NCBI GenBank assembly: GCA_022701365.1
Contig: JAKUHH010000108.1
Coordinates: 371,821-435,820 of the forward strand
Length of the DNA: 64,000 nucleotides
DNA from: Mycocentrospora acerina
Taxonomy: Eukaryota; Ascomycota; Dothideomycetes; Pleosporales
Direction of reading: 5' to 3'
Shown here: positions 11,633 to 21,678 of the stretch, one piece after another
How positions within the stretch are numbered: the first letter of the stretch is position 1
How the letters are laid out: every line of letters starts with the position of its first letter
The notes under the pieces: generated by a model
Told to the model about the DNA's origin: nothing
Seen by the model: only the letters and a program-made list of their open reading frames with translations
The model's database searches: none
Translations under genes and position numbers: made by a program

Positions 11633-12559
11633 GGCTGCTATTGTTTTTGTTGTTGTTTTTGTTGCTGTTGTATTCGCTGGGTATGGTGTGGGGAGTTGAA
11701 GGGTCAATATACTTTGGTTGACGGGGGGCTGTCAACCGGTCAACTCAACGTGGATTACACGTGGATTTCACGAGGATTGCACGTGGATGAAAACTTGATG
11801 GTGGGGGTTGAAGTGGAGAGGAGAGCACATTTCCTATTCCATCCATGCAGCTATATATGCTTGTCAATACCCTGCCATCTTCATCTCATGTACCCCGGAG
11901 AGAGTAATCGGCACTTGGAGTAGAGCTGTCGACATAGCTAAGTGGCGCAGCGGGGAGATTACGGGATGTGGGCCACATCACGAACGAGCACTTTGTAAGC
12001 CAAACAAATTTTTTTGTAGATTATTTCTAATATGCGCATGGCGAGAAGCTCGAACCTGAGGATCGCTGCATGCAGCTATCCTGTGCGTTACCACGATGAT
12101 TAGCGTTTAGAGTATGCCGCTTACTTCTCACTGCTTCGTCTGACGAGGGGGGAGCGCAACTATTCCAATTAGAGCGCGCTTCTTCGCAGGACCAAGAATA
12201 GCAAAAAAAAACGTTTGATCTTGAACCGCAAGTTCCAGCAACAGTGTGTAATGCACACGCCATTGACGCTTCCTTCTCCTACTACAACAACAACAACCTC
12301 AATCAATGCATGCATCACTCAAGAACTGAGCAGAATATCGTCGCCAGCCTCGGCATGGCGGAGTTAACGGTGGATTTATGCGTTGCGGGGTCACGCCTTT
12401 GCACCGTGTCAGTCAATGGCCATGTTTCAGCATCAGACTTCAATATCAGTATTGCTTGAACAAACCCCTTTCCCTTCCTCACTTCCCCCCTCTTTCTCTC
12501 CCGTATCTCGCATCCGTCTCATCCCCACGTCCCCGCTACACGCCCCACCGTGCCACGCA
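11633..12559. other. Divergent spacer between aldehyde dehydrogenase and F-box-like gene
   Basis: No gene is recognised. A T/G-rich tract (11640-11680) lies at the aldehyde dehydrogenase leader, and a CT-rich block (12465-12545) precedes the F-box-like gene. The DNA should carry both promoters. Confidence 0.55.
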
Positions 12560-14144
12560 ATGGAATCGTCGCCCTTCCTGCGGCTCCCGCTCGAACTGCG
12601 CGAACAAATCTACTCGCTGTATTTCAAACCCGCGGACCGGTTCCGCACATCGCCCGCGCTCGAGGCAGAGGGCCTCTTTGGCGGTGTGTACAAATTCGAG
12701 TTTGACCTGTGCAGGGCGAATAGGCAAATCTACGAGGAGAGCCGGCAGGTGTGGAGGCGAGAGAATGTGTTTGTCAAGATTGAAACGCCATGGCCGAGCG
12801 CGGGTATGTACCGCGTTTATCTTATGGGAGAGTTGGGGTGGGGAGAAGACGAGGATGAGGGTATGTTTTTTTGATGTTGTTATTGTTGTTGTTGTCAACG
12901 GGCAATGTTGGCTTTGCGTCTTCAATATTGGGGGTTTGAAGGGGGAGGGCATGGAAGGCCTCGGGAAGAAAGAGGAGAGAGAAGAAAAAAACGGGTGCAT
13001 TTGGCTGATGATGACATGTATGAATGTAGTACACCACATTTCGGCAGAGGGACTCGTCCCCATAGTCTGCACATCGCCGTCGGCCGAGCTCTTCAAATCC
13101 CACACGGCGTCGATTCAAATCTCGGCGCCCTTTCACCAAGCCGTGCCGGAACACACGGCGGTCCTCCTGCTCGACGACCTGCACCTCTTTGCGCAAACAT
13201 GGTACTACAGCGCGCTTTCGTACCCCATGCTCAACGACCGGCTCTCCGCAAGCTTCAACCTCGTCGTCGCCTCCACCCCGCACGCCACCCAACGGCGGCT
13301 CCTCCTCCCCTTTGAATCCGTCAAAGGCCTCTCCGGCATGTACACAACCGGCTACCACCCCACCATCACCGCCGAGCTCCAAACCGGCATGAAAAAACCG
13401 CTGCCCTCGCTCGCACAAACCCTCGAATCCGCAACCCTCCACCTCGAACAAGGCGACGCGCACCTCGCCGCCAACAACCCCGCCTCGGCCCTCTCCTCCT
13501 TCACCTCCGCCTTCCACGCCATACACATCCTCCTGCACGCCAAAACCCGCACGCGCCGCATCCTCGCCGACGCCTTCTTCCACGCCGTCGTCCCCACCGG
13601 CCGCTACGCCGGCCAAACCGGCATGACGGTGCGCATCATCCTGCGGCTCAAGCTCGTCGCGCGCTACGTGCACGCGCACCTCCGCCTGGGCGCCTACGCC
13701 GACGCGGCGTTCTGGGGCATGCGCTCGATTCGCATCCTGCGCGATGCGCTGGACACGCAGTTTGAGCAGTTTCTGACCGAGGTGGTGGGCGGGTGGGAGG
13801 TCGGGCTGATTTATCTGAGGACCGGGGTGGCGCTGTGGAAGATGATGGAGGAGAAGCAGGATGTGGGGGAGGGGGATCAGGGGTGGAAGGAAGAGGTGAG
13901 GAGGTATAGGGAGGAGGGGGAGAGTAGCGAGAGGGTGTTTGGGATGGCGAGGAGGTATTTTAAAGGGGGGATGGTGGGGGGGATGGGCGAGGTGAGGAGG
14001 GAGTTGGAGGGGTTTGGGGTGCGGAGGGAGGTGGTGCGGTTGTTTGGAGATGCGGGGGAGGGGTATGGAGAGGGAGAGGGAGAGGGAGGTGGCAGTGTGG
14101 CGGCGAATCCAGATGAGGATGGGGGGGCATATCAGAATATATGA
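12560..14144 (+). CDS. F-box/2EXR-like protein with a helical C-terminal region
   Basis: Exons 12560-12860 and 13048-14144 (intron 187 bp, phase 1) encode about 465 aa. The start MESSPFLRLPLELREQIYSL is a classic F-box-like opening, followed by FDLCRANRQIYEESRQVW, the second conserved block of fungal F-box/2EXR proteins. The second half contains a long alpha-helical stretch with repeat-like spacing (LEQGDAHLAANNPASALSSF, then LRLGAYADAAFWGMRSIRIL), suggestive of TPR-like helices. The C-terminus is Glu/Gly/Arg-rich and low in complexity. F-box proteins of this style may be adaptors for ubiquitin ligases; that is family knowledge, not shown here. The intron is full of GTT repeats, and the second exon is much more GC-rich than the first. 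Confidence 0.65.
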
Positions 14145-14879
14145 GGTGGGGGTTTTTTTTGGGAAATATGCGATAGATACCCTGTTTGTATTGTACTACT
14201 GTACGTTGTACATGTATGTTAAGTAGTCTTGTTGATGGATGTAAACCCGACGTTTTTGGCAATTACTCGTCTAGCCTCTTCAGCTGAGCAAAGCAAGCAT
14301 ATTAAACAACAACAACAACAAACAAGCTCATCATCATCATCGTCATTTTACTTGCTCATATTTTTCTCCTCTTCTTCTTCTTCTTCATTGTCATTTTCAT
14401 CATCATTACCATCATTCTATTCACTCTTCCTTTCTCTCTCTCTCTCTCTTTCTCCGCAGCTATAATCCAACACTTGATATAATACACTGTACATTCCACA
14501 TTCCACATTCTACATCGTACAAGCAAGTAAACACACAGACACACATATTCTCCCAAGCAACCCGTTTTTATGAAGAAGAGGAAAGAAGACGAAGAAGAAA
14601 CGACGTAAATATAAAAAAAAAAGAGTAGAAATCTCGAGCTTAAACACTCTTCATGCTCAGTGCGTCTCATGCCAAGTATAGACACACTTGTCATCTTCAA
14701 TAGATCTCATGTCAAGTATAGACACAATTTTCGACTTCAATAGATCTCGTGTCAAGGATAGACACACTTCATGCTCAACGTGTCCAACGCCAAGCATGGA
14801 CACACTTCATGCTCAATACGTCTCATGTCAAGTATAGACGCTTGTCTATGCTTGAGAATAGACGGATTTTTTTTTACAA
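14145..14879. other. Convergent spacer with low-complexity DNA and a minisatellite
   Basis: It separates the F-box-like gene and TIM50, which point towards each other. It carries CAA and TCA runs (14300-14345), a CT run (14425-14455) and the tandem repeat annotated separately. No coding sequence is seen. Confidence 0.65.
14645..14840. repeat. Minisatellite of about five 38-40 bp units
   Basis: Units begin with cacactt or cactctt, pass through atgctcaa or a variant, and end with ctcatgtcaagtataga. Five degenerate copies lie head to tail, and a partial, partly inverted sixth (cgcttgtctatgcttgag) follows. Copies 2 and 3 share a variant middle (ttcaatagatctc), so the units have diverged in two subtypes. 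It sits in the 3' flank of TIM50. Confidence 0.75.
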
Positions 14880-16576
14880 TCATTGGGATGATTCAGTGGA
14901 TTGTGGGGCAGTAGGAGGAGCACTTGTGCCAGGGAGCCAGCCAAAGGCACCGGCCTTCATGTCCTTCATTTGCATCTCCATCATCTTCTTCTCCTCGTCT
15001 GCCATTTCCTTGAGCCACTGGTCGCCGTTTTCACGAATCTGCTTGTCGAGGTGCTCGTAGTTTTGCTTGTTGAAGTCGCGGTACATGTCGATCATCATCT
15101 TGCCCTCGGCCATGCCTTGGGAGATGTTTTGGTCGCCGAGAACCATTCCAGGCTTGGCGGCGTCGAGGCCAAGGCTCTTCATGAACATGCCGCCGGCGCT
15201 GGATTTCGTCTTCTTCTTCTGCTCGGCGAGGTCGCGGTTGAATTGCTCGCGGAGCTTGGCTTCGCGGCGGGCGTACTCGGCGGGGATGTCTTTGCCCTCC
15301 ATGGACTTGAGGACGGTGCGGACGTCCATTGGTTGGCCGGTTTGGGACATCATGGCGAGGTACTCGAGGAAGGGGATCATGGCAACGAGGCCCTTGTCTC
15401 CGGTCTCGCCTTTCCACTTGGGGAGGACAATGGCGTTTTCGGGCTGCATCTTGACGTGCGAGGGGTTGGTGTCGATGACGATGACCTTGGAGAGGTCACG
15501 GTTGAGGTAGGAGAGGTCCTGTGGGTGTGAGTATTAGCGGTGTTGAGAGGTGCTGGGGGTTTGAGGGTTTGTTGAGGGGTATTGGTTAAGAGGAGATTAT
15601 TCATTGAGTTGTAGTGGCTAGTAGGGTGATGACTGAAAATAAAACATACTTTAATGTATTCACCATTTTCAAAGCGAGTGGCCTCGCGGAACAGCGGCCA
15701 CATGACGAGACGGAAGGGGTCGAGCTTGCGGATGATGGGGTCGGCATCCATGGACTTGACCGAGGTGAAGATGACGAGCTCGTACTGGGAGCTGAGGTAG
15801 CGCAGGAAGTAGTCGAGACCAGGACGCTTTGCCAGACGGTAGCCGTGCTGAGTGCTCCACTTCGAGTGCAGCAGCAGGTCCTCGAGACTCAGGACGAGGG
15901 TCAGTTCTGGGGCGCCGCCGGGGATCTTGTCCTTGTCGGGGAGCAGCTTCTGGAAGGTGGGCTCGGTGTAGTAGGCCTTTTGGCCGTTGACGCGGGCAGC
16001 AGCGCGGGCGTAGATTTGACCAAGTCCCCATCCGTTTGGCGCGTCGGGGTGTGCGTCCTCCTCCTCGTCGCTCTCCCAGGGCCTGCCCATGTAGACGGCG
16101 CCGACTGTGCCGAACATGAGCGTGGCGAGGTAGGACCAGTTGGCGACGCGATTCCGCCGCCTGTCAGTGCTCGTCTCGTATGCCGACTTGGGCAGCTCGC
16201 CGCCGCCACCACCACCTCCCTCGCGGCCACCCGTGCTGCCAGGCGCGGGGTCTTGGGGGTCTCCGCGGGCCTTGGCCTCGGCAGCAGCTACCTCGTCGGC
16301 AAAAGTCGAGGGGATGCCATATCTCAGGTCGGGCAGCGGCTTCTGGGGCTGCTGGGGCAGCTCGGGGCTGTCGGTGGTGGGGGCCGTGTTGTCGGCGGGT
16401 GCAGAGGGTGCAGAGGGCGCAGAGGGTGCAGCAGTCGAGTCTGGGCTGGTGGGCTTGGGCTTTTTTGCGTAGGAGCGCGTCCATTGCGATGGCACGGCAA
16501 TGAAGCTTGTGCGTGGAGCTGCCAGGGCGGCGGCGGGCCGGGTGCGCAGGGCGCGAAGAGCTGCCCGGGGGAGCAT
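14880..16576 (-). CDS. TIM50: Mitochondrial import inner membrane translocase subunit TIM50
   Basis: Exons 16576-15650 and 15518-14880 (131-bp intron after GEYIK) give 521 aa, as in other filamentous fungi. An Arg/Ala-rich presequence (MLPRAALRALRTRPAAA) is followed by a Pro/Ala/Ser linker with SAP repeats. A single membrane helix at ~146-166 (WSYLATLMFGTVGAVYMG) comes next, then the FCP1-like domain: LTLVLSLEDLLLHSKW, YRLAKRPGLDYFLRYL, ELVIFTSVKSMDADPIIRKL, MWPLFREATRFENGEYIK and DLSYLNRDLSKVIVIDTNP. Tim50 is the receptor of the TIM23 complex in the inner membrane and binds incoming presequences. The acidic phosphatase motif is degenerate (SLED), as usual for Tim50, so no phosphatase activity is expected. 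It is divergent from the GH47 gene. Confidence 0.95.
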
Positions 16577-16939
16577 TGCACTGGACTGGATGGGCAGGAC
16601 GGACAGAACGGACAGGACGGGCCAGACAAGATGAGACGGGCCAGGACAGACTGGACGGAAGACTTGGGCGGGGGCGCGAGAGGACAAGAGGGCGGCCTCG
16701 GGCGATGATGGCATGTCCGGCGCTGAAATAATTGCCAGGCGGAGCGTGCGCCAAGGCCATGACGCCGTGGATCCTGGCGGCCGTGCTGTGGACGCCGCAA
16801 GGGAAATGTGTCCCGATAGCTGTGTGCATAGACTGGTGCATACACGCATGCATTGATACATGCATACACACACACATGCATACATAGTCGGCAGTCCATA
16901 GTCGACCGCCCATGTTGCGTGCTGGCGACTGCTGCGGGT
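16577..16939. promoter_or_regulatory. Shared divergent promoter region of TIM50 and the EDEM-like gene
   Basis: 363 bp separate the two ATGs, which point outwards. It contains g-g-acagg repeats near the TIM50 side (16590-16650) and an alternating atgcatac/acacac tract at 16840-16885. No TATA box or known operator is clear. Joint use of one promoter region is inferred from spacing alone. Confidence 0.5.
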
Positions 16940-19900
16940 ATGCGACTGACGGCGGGAGCTCTCGTGCACCCAGCATGGCTTGTGCTGCCACGACAACTAT
17001 CACCATTGCTACTACTTCTGCTATGTCTCTGCTGCTGGGCCTCGTTGGCCCAGGGCATGCCCGATGAGGATGTTGCACGTCTGCGGTAGGCCCATCTATT
17101 CTTCTTGTCCTTGTCCTGGGTCTTACTCTCACTCTCACCTACCCGTATATTCACCCTCACCTTGTATTCACCCTCACCTTACCTCACCTTACCTCACATT
17201 CACCTCTACATACCCCCCCACTCACACTTTCTTTCATCTTCACCTTCACTTCACCCTCACACTCCCCCCCTCACTCACCTCCACCTCCACCTCCACCTCC
17301 ACCTTTACATACCCCCCATTCACTCTTACTTTCACATACCCCCACTCACCCCACACAGCCAAGACACCCGCGACATCTTCTACCATGGCTTCGACAGCTA
17401 CATGCGCCACGCCTTCCCCGAGGACGAACTGCGCCCGCTGACCTGCGCCCCCCTCACCCGCGACCGCCAGAACCCCGCCCACATCGAGGTCAACGACGTC
17501 CTCGGCAACTACTCCCTGACCCTCATCGACAGCCTGTCCACCCTCGCCATCCTCGCCTCCACACCGCCGCCTGCCCCACGTCCGGCGAACAAGGCGCTCG
17601 ACGACTTCCAGGACGGCATCAAGCTGCTGGTTGAAAACTATGGAGACGGCACCCCGGGCCCCAGCGGCCACGGCGCACGAGCACGCGGCTTCGATCTCGA
17701 CAGCAAGGTCCAAGTCTTCGAGACGGTCATCCGGGGCGTTGGAGGGCTGGTCAGCGCCCATCAATTCGCCGTCGGCGACTTGCCCATCCGGGGCTATGAT
17801 GCCAAAGAGGATACGAGACAGGGTCGCAAGGGCATTTTCTGGCCCAATGGCCTGGTCTACAACGGCCAGCTGCTGCGCTTGGCCACTGATCTCGCCGACC
17901 GCCTGATGCCTGCTTTCCACACGCCAACAGGCCTGCCCTACCCCCGCGTGAACCTGCGACATGGCGTACCCTTTTATGCCAATTCCCCTTACAACATGGA
18001 CCCTGAGCGCGGCCAGTGCAAAAACAACAACAATAACAACAAAAGCCAGAACAACAACAAGAACCCAGAAGTCACAGAGACGTGCAGTGCCGGAGCAGGG
18101 AGCCTCGTCCTCGAGTTTTCCACCCTGAGCAGACTGACTGGCGATCCCCGCTACGAAAAGGCGGCAAAAGATGCCTTTTGGGCCGTCTGGCAGCGCAGGA
18201 CCACCATTGGCTTGATCGGCGCAGGCATTGACGCTGAGACGGGCCAGTGGGTGTCTCCCTACACTGGCATTGGCGCAGGCATCGACAGCTTCTTCGAGTA
18301 TTCGCTCAAGTCGCACATTCTGCTTTCTGGCTTGCCCTACGACTCTGCAAATGCAAGCACCGATTCCCCAGACGCCTTCCTCGCTGCCTGGGAAGAGGCC
18401 CACCAAGGAATAAAACGACACATTTATCGTGGACCCCAGCATCAGCACCCCCATTACGCTCAAGTCGACCTGTACACGGGCGCTATCCGTGCCTTTTGGA
18501 TCGACAGCCTGAGTGCCTTTTACCAGGGCCTCCTCGCCATGGCTGGAAAGCTCGACGAGGCCATTGAGACGCATCTTCTCTACACTGCCCTCTGGACCCG
18601 CTACTCTGCCATGCCTGAAAGATGGTCAACAGCCACTGGAAGCATCGACCATGGCTTGCGCTGGTGGGGCGGCCGACCCGAATTCATAGAGTCGACGTGG
18701 TACATCTATCACGCCACAAAAGATCCCTGGTATCTGCACGTCGGTGAGATGGTCGTTGCCGACATCAAAAGACGCTGCTGGACAAAGTGCGGATGGGCTG
18801 GCTTGCAGGATGTCCGTACTGGCCAATTGAATGACCGCATGGAAAGCTTCTTCCTCGGTGAGACGGCAAAATATCTCTTTTTGCTCTTCGACCCGTCCCA
18901 CCCACTCAACACTTGGGATGCGCCGTTTGTCTTTACAACAGAAGGCCATCCTTTAATCATACCAAAGCGCCTGCGTCCCGTCAGAGCCCCTCGACATGAC
19001 GAGCCTACTCCCGAGTGGCAACCCGCTCCCGGTACATGTCCCCTTCCGCCGGCTCTGCTGCCTTTTACCATCTCTGCCACTGCTGCGCGGTCCGACATAT
19101 TCCACGCTGCAAGTCTGGCCCGTCTTCACCTCATGCCGACAAAAGAAACACTCGAATCCCCACTCGTCGAATTCAACTCTGATCACCCCAGCATTTCCAA
19201 CACGGGCCTCCACTCGCCCTCCAACTATACCCATTATCCATGGACTCTACCGCTCGAGCTCATTCCGCACGACGCCACCAGCTCAGCCATGACCACTCGC
19301 AACACGTTTGACCTTTCCTTTCCAAACTTACCGAGGACCATGGAAGTCGGTGCCCTACAAAGAGTGCACGAGGGCATTTTGGTCAATTCCATGAGTGGCA
19401 TGCGTCTGGGAATGATTCGCGAGCATGAAACGGTTCCAGGTATGGAGGATATTGCGTACTTTCGCATCTACGCCATCTCAAACGTGGCGCTTGGTCGTGA
19501 TGAGAAGGTGTTCATGTCCAGAGCTACCATTGACAGCTTCAACCCGACAGATCCGTACTTTACTCGAACACGGGACTCACACACGCTGGATTTCATGGTT
19601 GATGTGTCGCCAGAACCAGTCGCTGTCCCATTATCGACTGCACTGGAAGACCTTTTGGATGCCGCGCTCGACGGCGTTTCCAACCTCTCAGGCTTCGACA
19701 TGACTCAAATCGACATTGACACCAAGGCCCTTGACAATGAACCCTCTTACTTTAGCTCTCTCCTCTCCTCCATCCAATCATTACTTTCAGTCCCCTCTCC
19801 TACCGAAACATCAACCTCGCCTCTACCTCGAAATTCCAAACAAGAAACCATCCGCCACGCCGTCGCAGCAACTCTCCCCCTTGGTCCTGGCGCAGAGCCA

Positions 19901-20374
19901 CTCCCCGACACAAACGACCCCGACCTGACTCACAGCACCACAAATCCCTTGCCATGGACAAAGATATACATTCACCCCACCTCCCTCTGCTCCGAGAAAC
20001 TTGATGTCGATATCCCCAGGTCCCATCACATCATCGTCATCCGCCGCGGCGGCTGCTCCTTCTCCGCCAAGCTTCACAACATCCCTTCCTTTGCTCCTGA
20101 TTCGTCGAGTCTGCAACTCGTCGTCATTGTCAGCGAGTCTGACCAAGTGGATGACAATGGCAAGACGATGAGTATTCCGCTTGTTCAGCCGTTGCTAGAA
20201 CAGGAGCAGGTTTCGCCTAGCGGGCTGCTGAGACCGCATCCCATACCGTTAGTTATGGTGGGTGGTGGAGAAGAGACGATGAAGATGTTGGCAAAGGCAG
20301 GTGCAGTGGGGGTGCGGCGACGATATTTCTTCCGCAGTCAGGGAGTGAAGATTGAAAATCTAGTTGTATTGTGA
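16940..20374 (+). CDS. ER degradation-enhancing alpha-mannosidase-like protein (GH47 plus PA domain)
   Basis: Exons 16940-17085 and 17359-20374 join across a 273-bp intron to give about 1053 aa. The first exon supplies a strong signal peptide (SPLLLLLLCLCCWASLAQG) and leads into DTRDIFYHGFDSYMRHAFP. The GH47 domain (~50-580) shows GNYSLTLIDSLSTLAIL, GLVYNGQLLRLATDLADR, YTGIGAGIDSFFEYSLK, HGLRWWGGRPEFIESTWYI and FFLGETAKYLFLLFD. A PA domain near residue 940 (HHIIVIRRGGCSFSAKL) follows, as in EDEM3/Mnl1-type proteins. These act in the ER lumen, trimming mannose from misfolded glycoproteins for degradation. An Asn-rich insert (about residues 264-281) interrupts the catalytic domain. No C-terminal KDEL-like retrieval signal is present. 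Confidence 0.92.
17105..17350. repeat. CT-rich simple repeats inside the EDEM-like gene intron
   Basis: The 273-bp intron is almost wholly built of tcacctt, cacctcca and tacccccca steps. On the coding strand it is a pyrimidine tract longer than any other in the window. Its frames are open on both strands by composition only and should not be read as coding. Confidence 0.75.
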
Positions 20375-20636
20375 GTTGTGAGTTGTGAGTTGTGGGGGTT
20401 ATATGCAGTCTTGATTGGTCTTGCTTCTCGACATATTTAGAGTTGTGATTCAAACCCCACTTTTCCCGGGGGATTATAGACTTGAAGAATGTATTGCTAT
20501 TATCAACTATCGATTTTTCATCTTGAATCATCTTCAACGTATCTCCTCCTACCACCAATTAACCCGCAGTTCACCTTCTCACTCTCCTCCTCTCCCTCCA
20601 AGCAAGTAAGCCACAATTTCGGAACCAGGCGGATAC

Positions 20637-20673
20637 GCATGCATGCATGCATACAATACAATACAATACAATA
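20637..20673. repeat. Microsatellites (gcat)n and (acaat)n
   Basis: Four gcat steps run directly into about five acaat steps. Length variation among isolates is likely. Confidence 0.7.
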
Positions 20674-20872
20674 TGTACATGAAGCTAAAACGCGCCTCAC
20701 CTTTCCACGCCCCTTCTTCAAAACAGCCACACCCGTCCGACTAATCCCACCATCTAGCTGACAACGGACGAAACAAACAGGAGATTGTGATGATTAATTA
20801 GAATGATGATGATTATGAAGATGAAGAAAATGATGATGAAGAATATGAAGAGTGTTATTCAGCTTCGCCAAT

Positions 20873-20963
20873 CCTCCTCTTTCCCCCCCCCCCCCTTACA
20901 ATCTACCTACTCTCCCCTTATTCTTATTCTCCTTCTTTTTTTAGGGGGGGGAAGGAAGAGGAG
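20873..20963. repeat. Inverted repeat with C-run and G-run arms
   Basis: The left arm (20873-20895) is cctcctcttt followed by 13 C; the right arm (20944-20963) is a G run followed by aaggaagaggagg. The arms are near reverse complements with about 48 bp between them. A hairpin or a G-rich structure could form. Confidence 0.6.
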
Positions 20964-21678
20964 GCTACACCGACACAATGTCGTGTGTTTTGGTTAGTGA
21001 CGAATGGATTTGATGAATAGATTGATCGGCGTCTTTCCGCACCAAGCCAGCGAACGAACGAATGAATGAATGACGTCGTGCCGCGCTTGTATGCCAAGGG
21101 CGGCTGAGTCGTTGCTGGCTGCTGTTGTGTTGTTTTGTTTTGTTTTGTTCGATTCAAACTCAATTTCAATGCGTTGTCGTGATTGTAATTGTCGTTGTTG
21201 TTCATCCATCTACCTACTTACCTACCTAGTGTGATAGAGTTTGCACTGCCTCAAAAAGAGTTCTTAGATTAAAACTAGGGGGGGTTTTGACTCTTTTTTA
21301 ATATAACCTTATCTTATCTTGACTTTTCTTGACTACTTCCTTTTTATTTTATTTTTAAATATCTTTCTCTGTTTCTCTCTCTTTTTTTGGTGTTCCTTTG
21401 TGGAATTTTTCCTTGCGAGGGTGGGAAAATTTATAGAAATATTTATGTGCGTTATGGCGAGGGGGGTTCGCTTTACGTATAGGGGATAAAAAGGGAAAGA
21501 GAAAGAGAGAGGGAGAGAGAGGTACGAGGGGAGTTGGTGTTGGTGGTTGGTGACGACAACGACAACAACAACAACAACGATATCAAGACGCAAAGAATAG
21601 ATTAGCAGATAAATCAGCAGACGAAAAAAACGCATAGACACACAAACAAACAAAACGACGCGAAATACCAAAAAGAGA

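Larger units (their letters stand above)
20375..21678. other. Spacer upstream of the potassium transporter gene
   Basis: About 1.3 kb with no coding sequence but many simple repeats: (gcat)n and (acaat)n at 20637-20673, an inverted C-run/G-run at 20873-20963, (tttg)n at 21122-21148 and GA/CAA tracts at 21490-21585. It probably contains a long 5' leader and promoter. Confidence 0.6.

Noticed and set aside
12040..12075. Possible tRNA B-box (ctcgaacctgag)
   Set aside because: No matching A-box and no cloverleaf could be drawn around it.
12822..13679. A 285-codon Gly/Val/Glu-rich minus-strand frame
   Set aside because: It mirrors the F-box-like gene and has no ordered domain.
14645..14840. CRISPR array
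   Set aside because: The units are contiguous and degenerate without spacers, and the genome is eukaryotic.
15614..16708. A 364-codon plus-strand open frame
   Set aside because: It is antisense to TIM50, whose protein is unmistakable.
17246..18574. A 442-codon minus-strand open frame
   Set aside because: It lies opposite the GH47 gene and owes its length to the GC-rich codon pattern of that gene.
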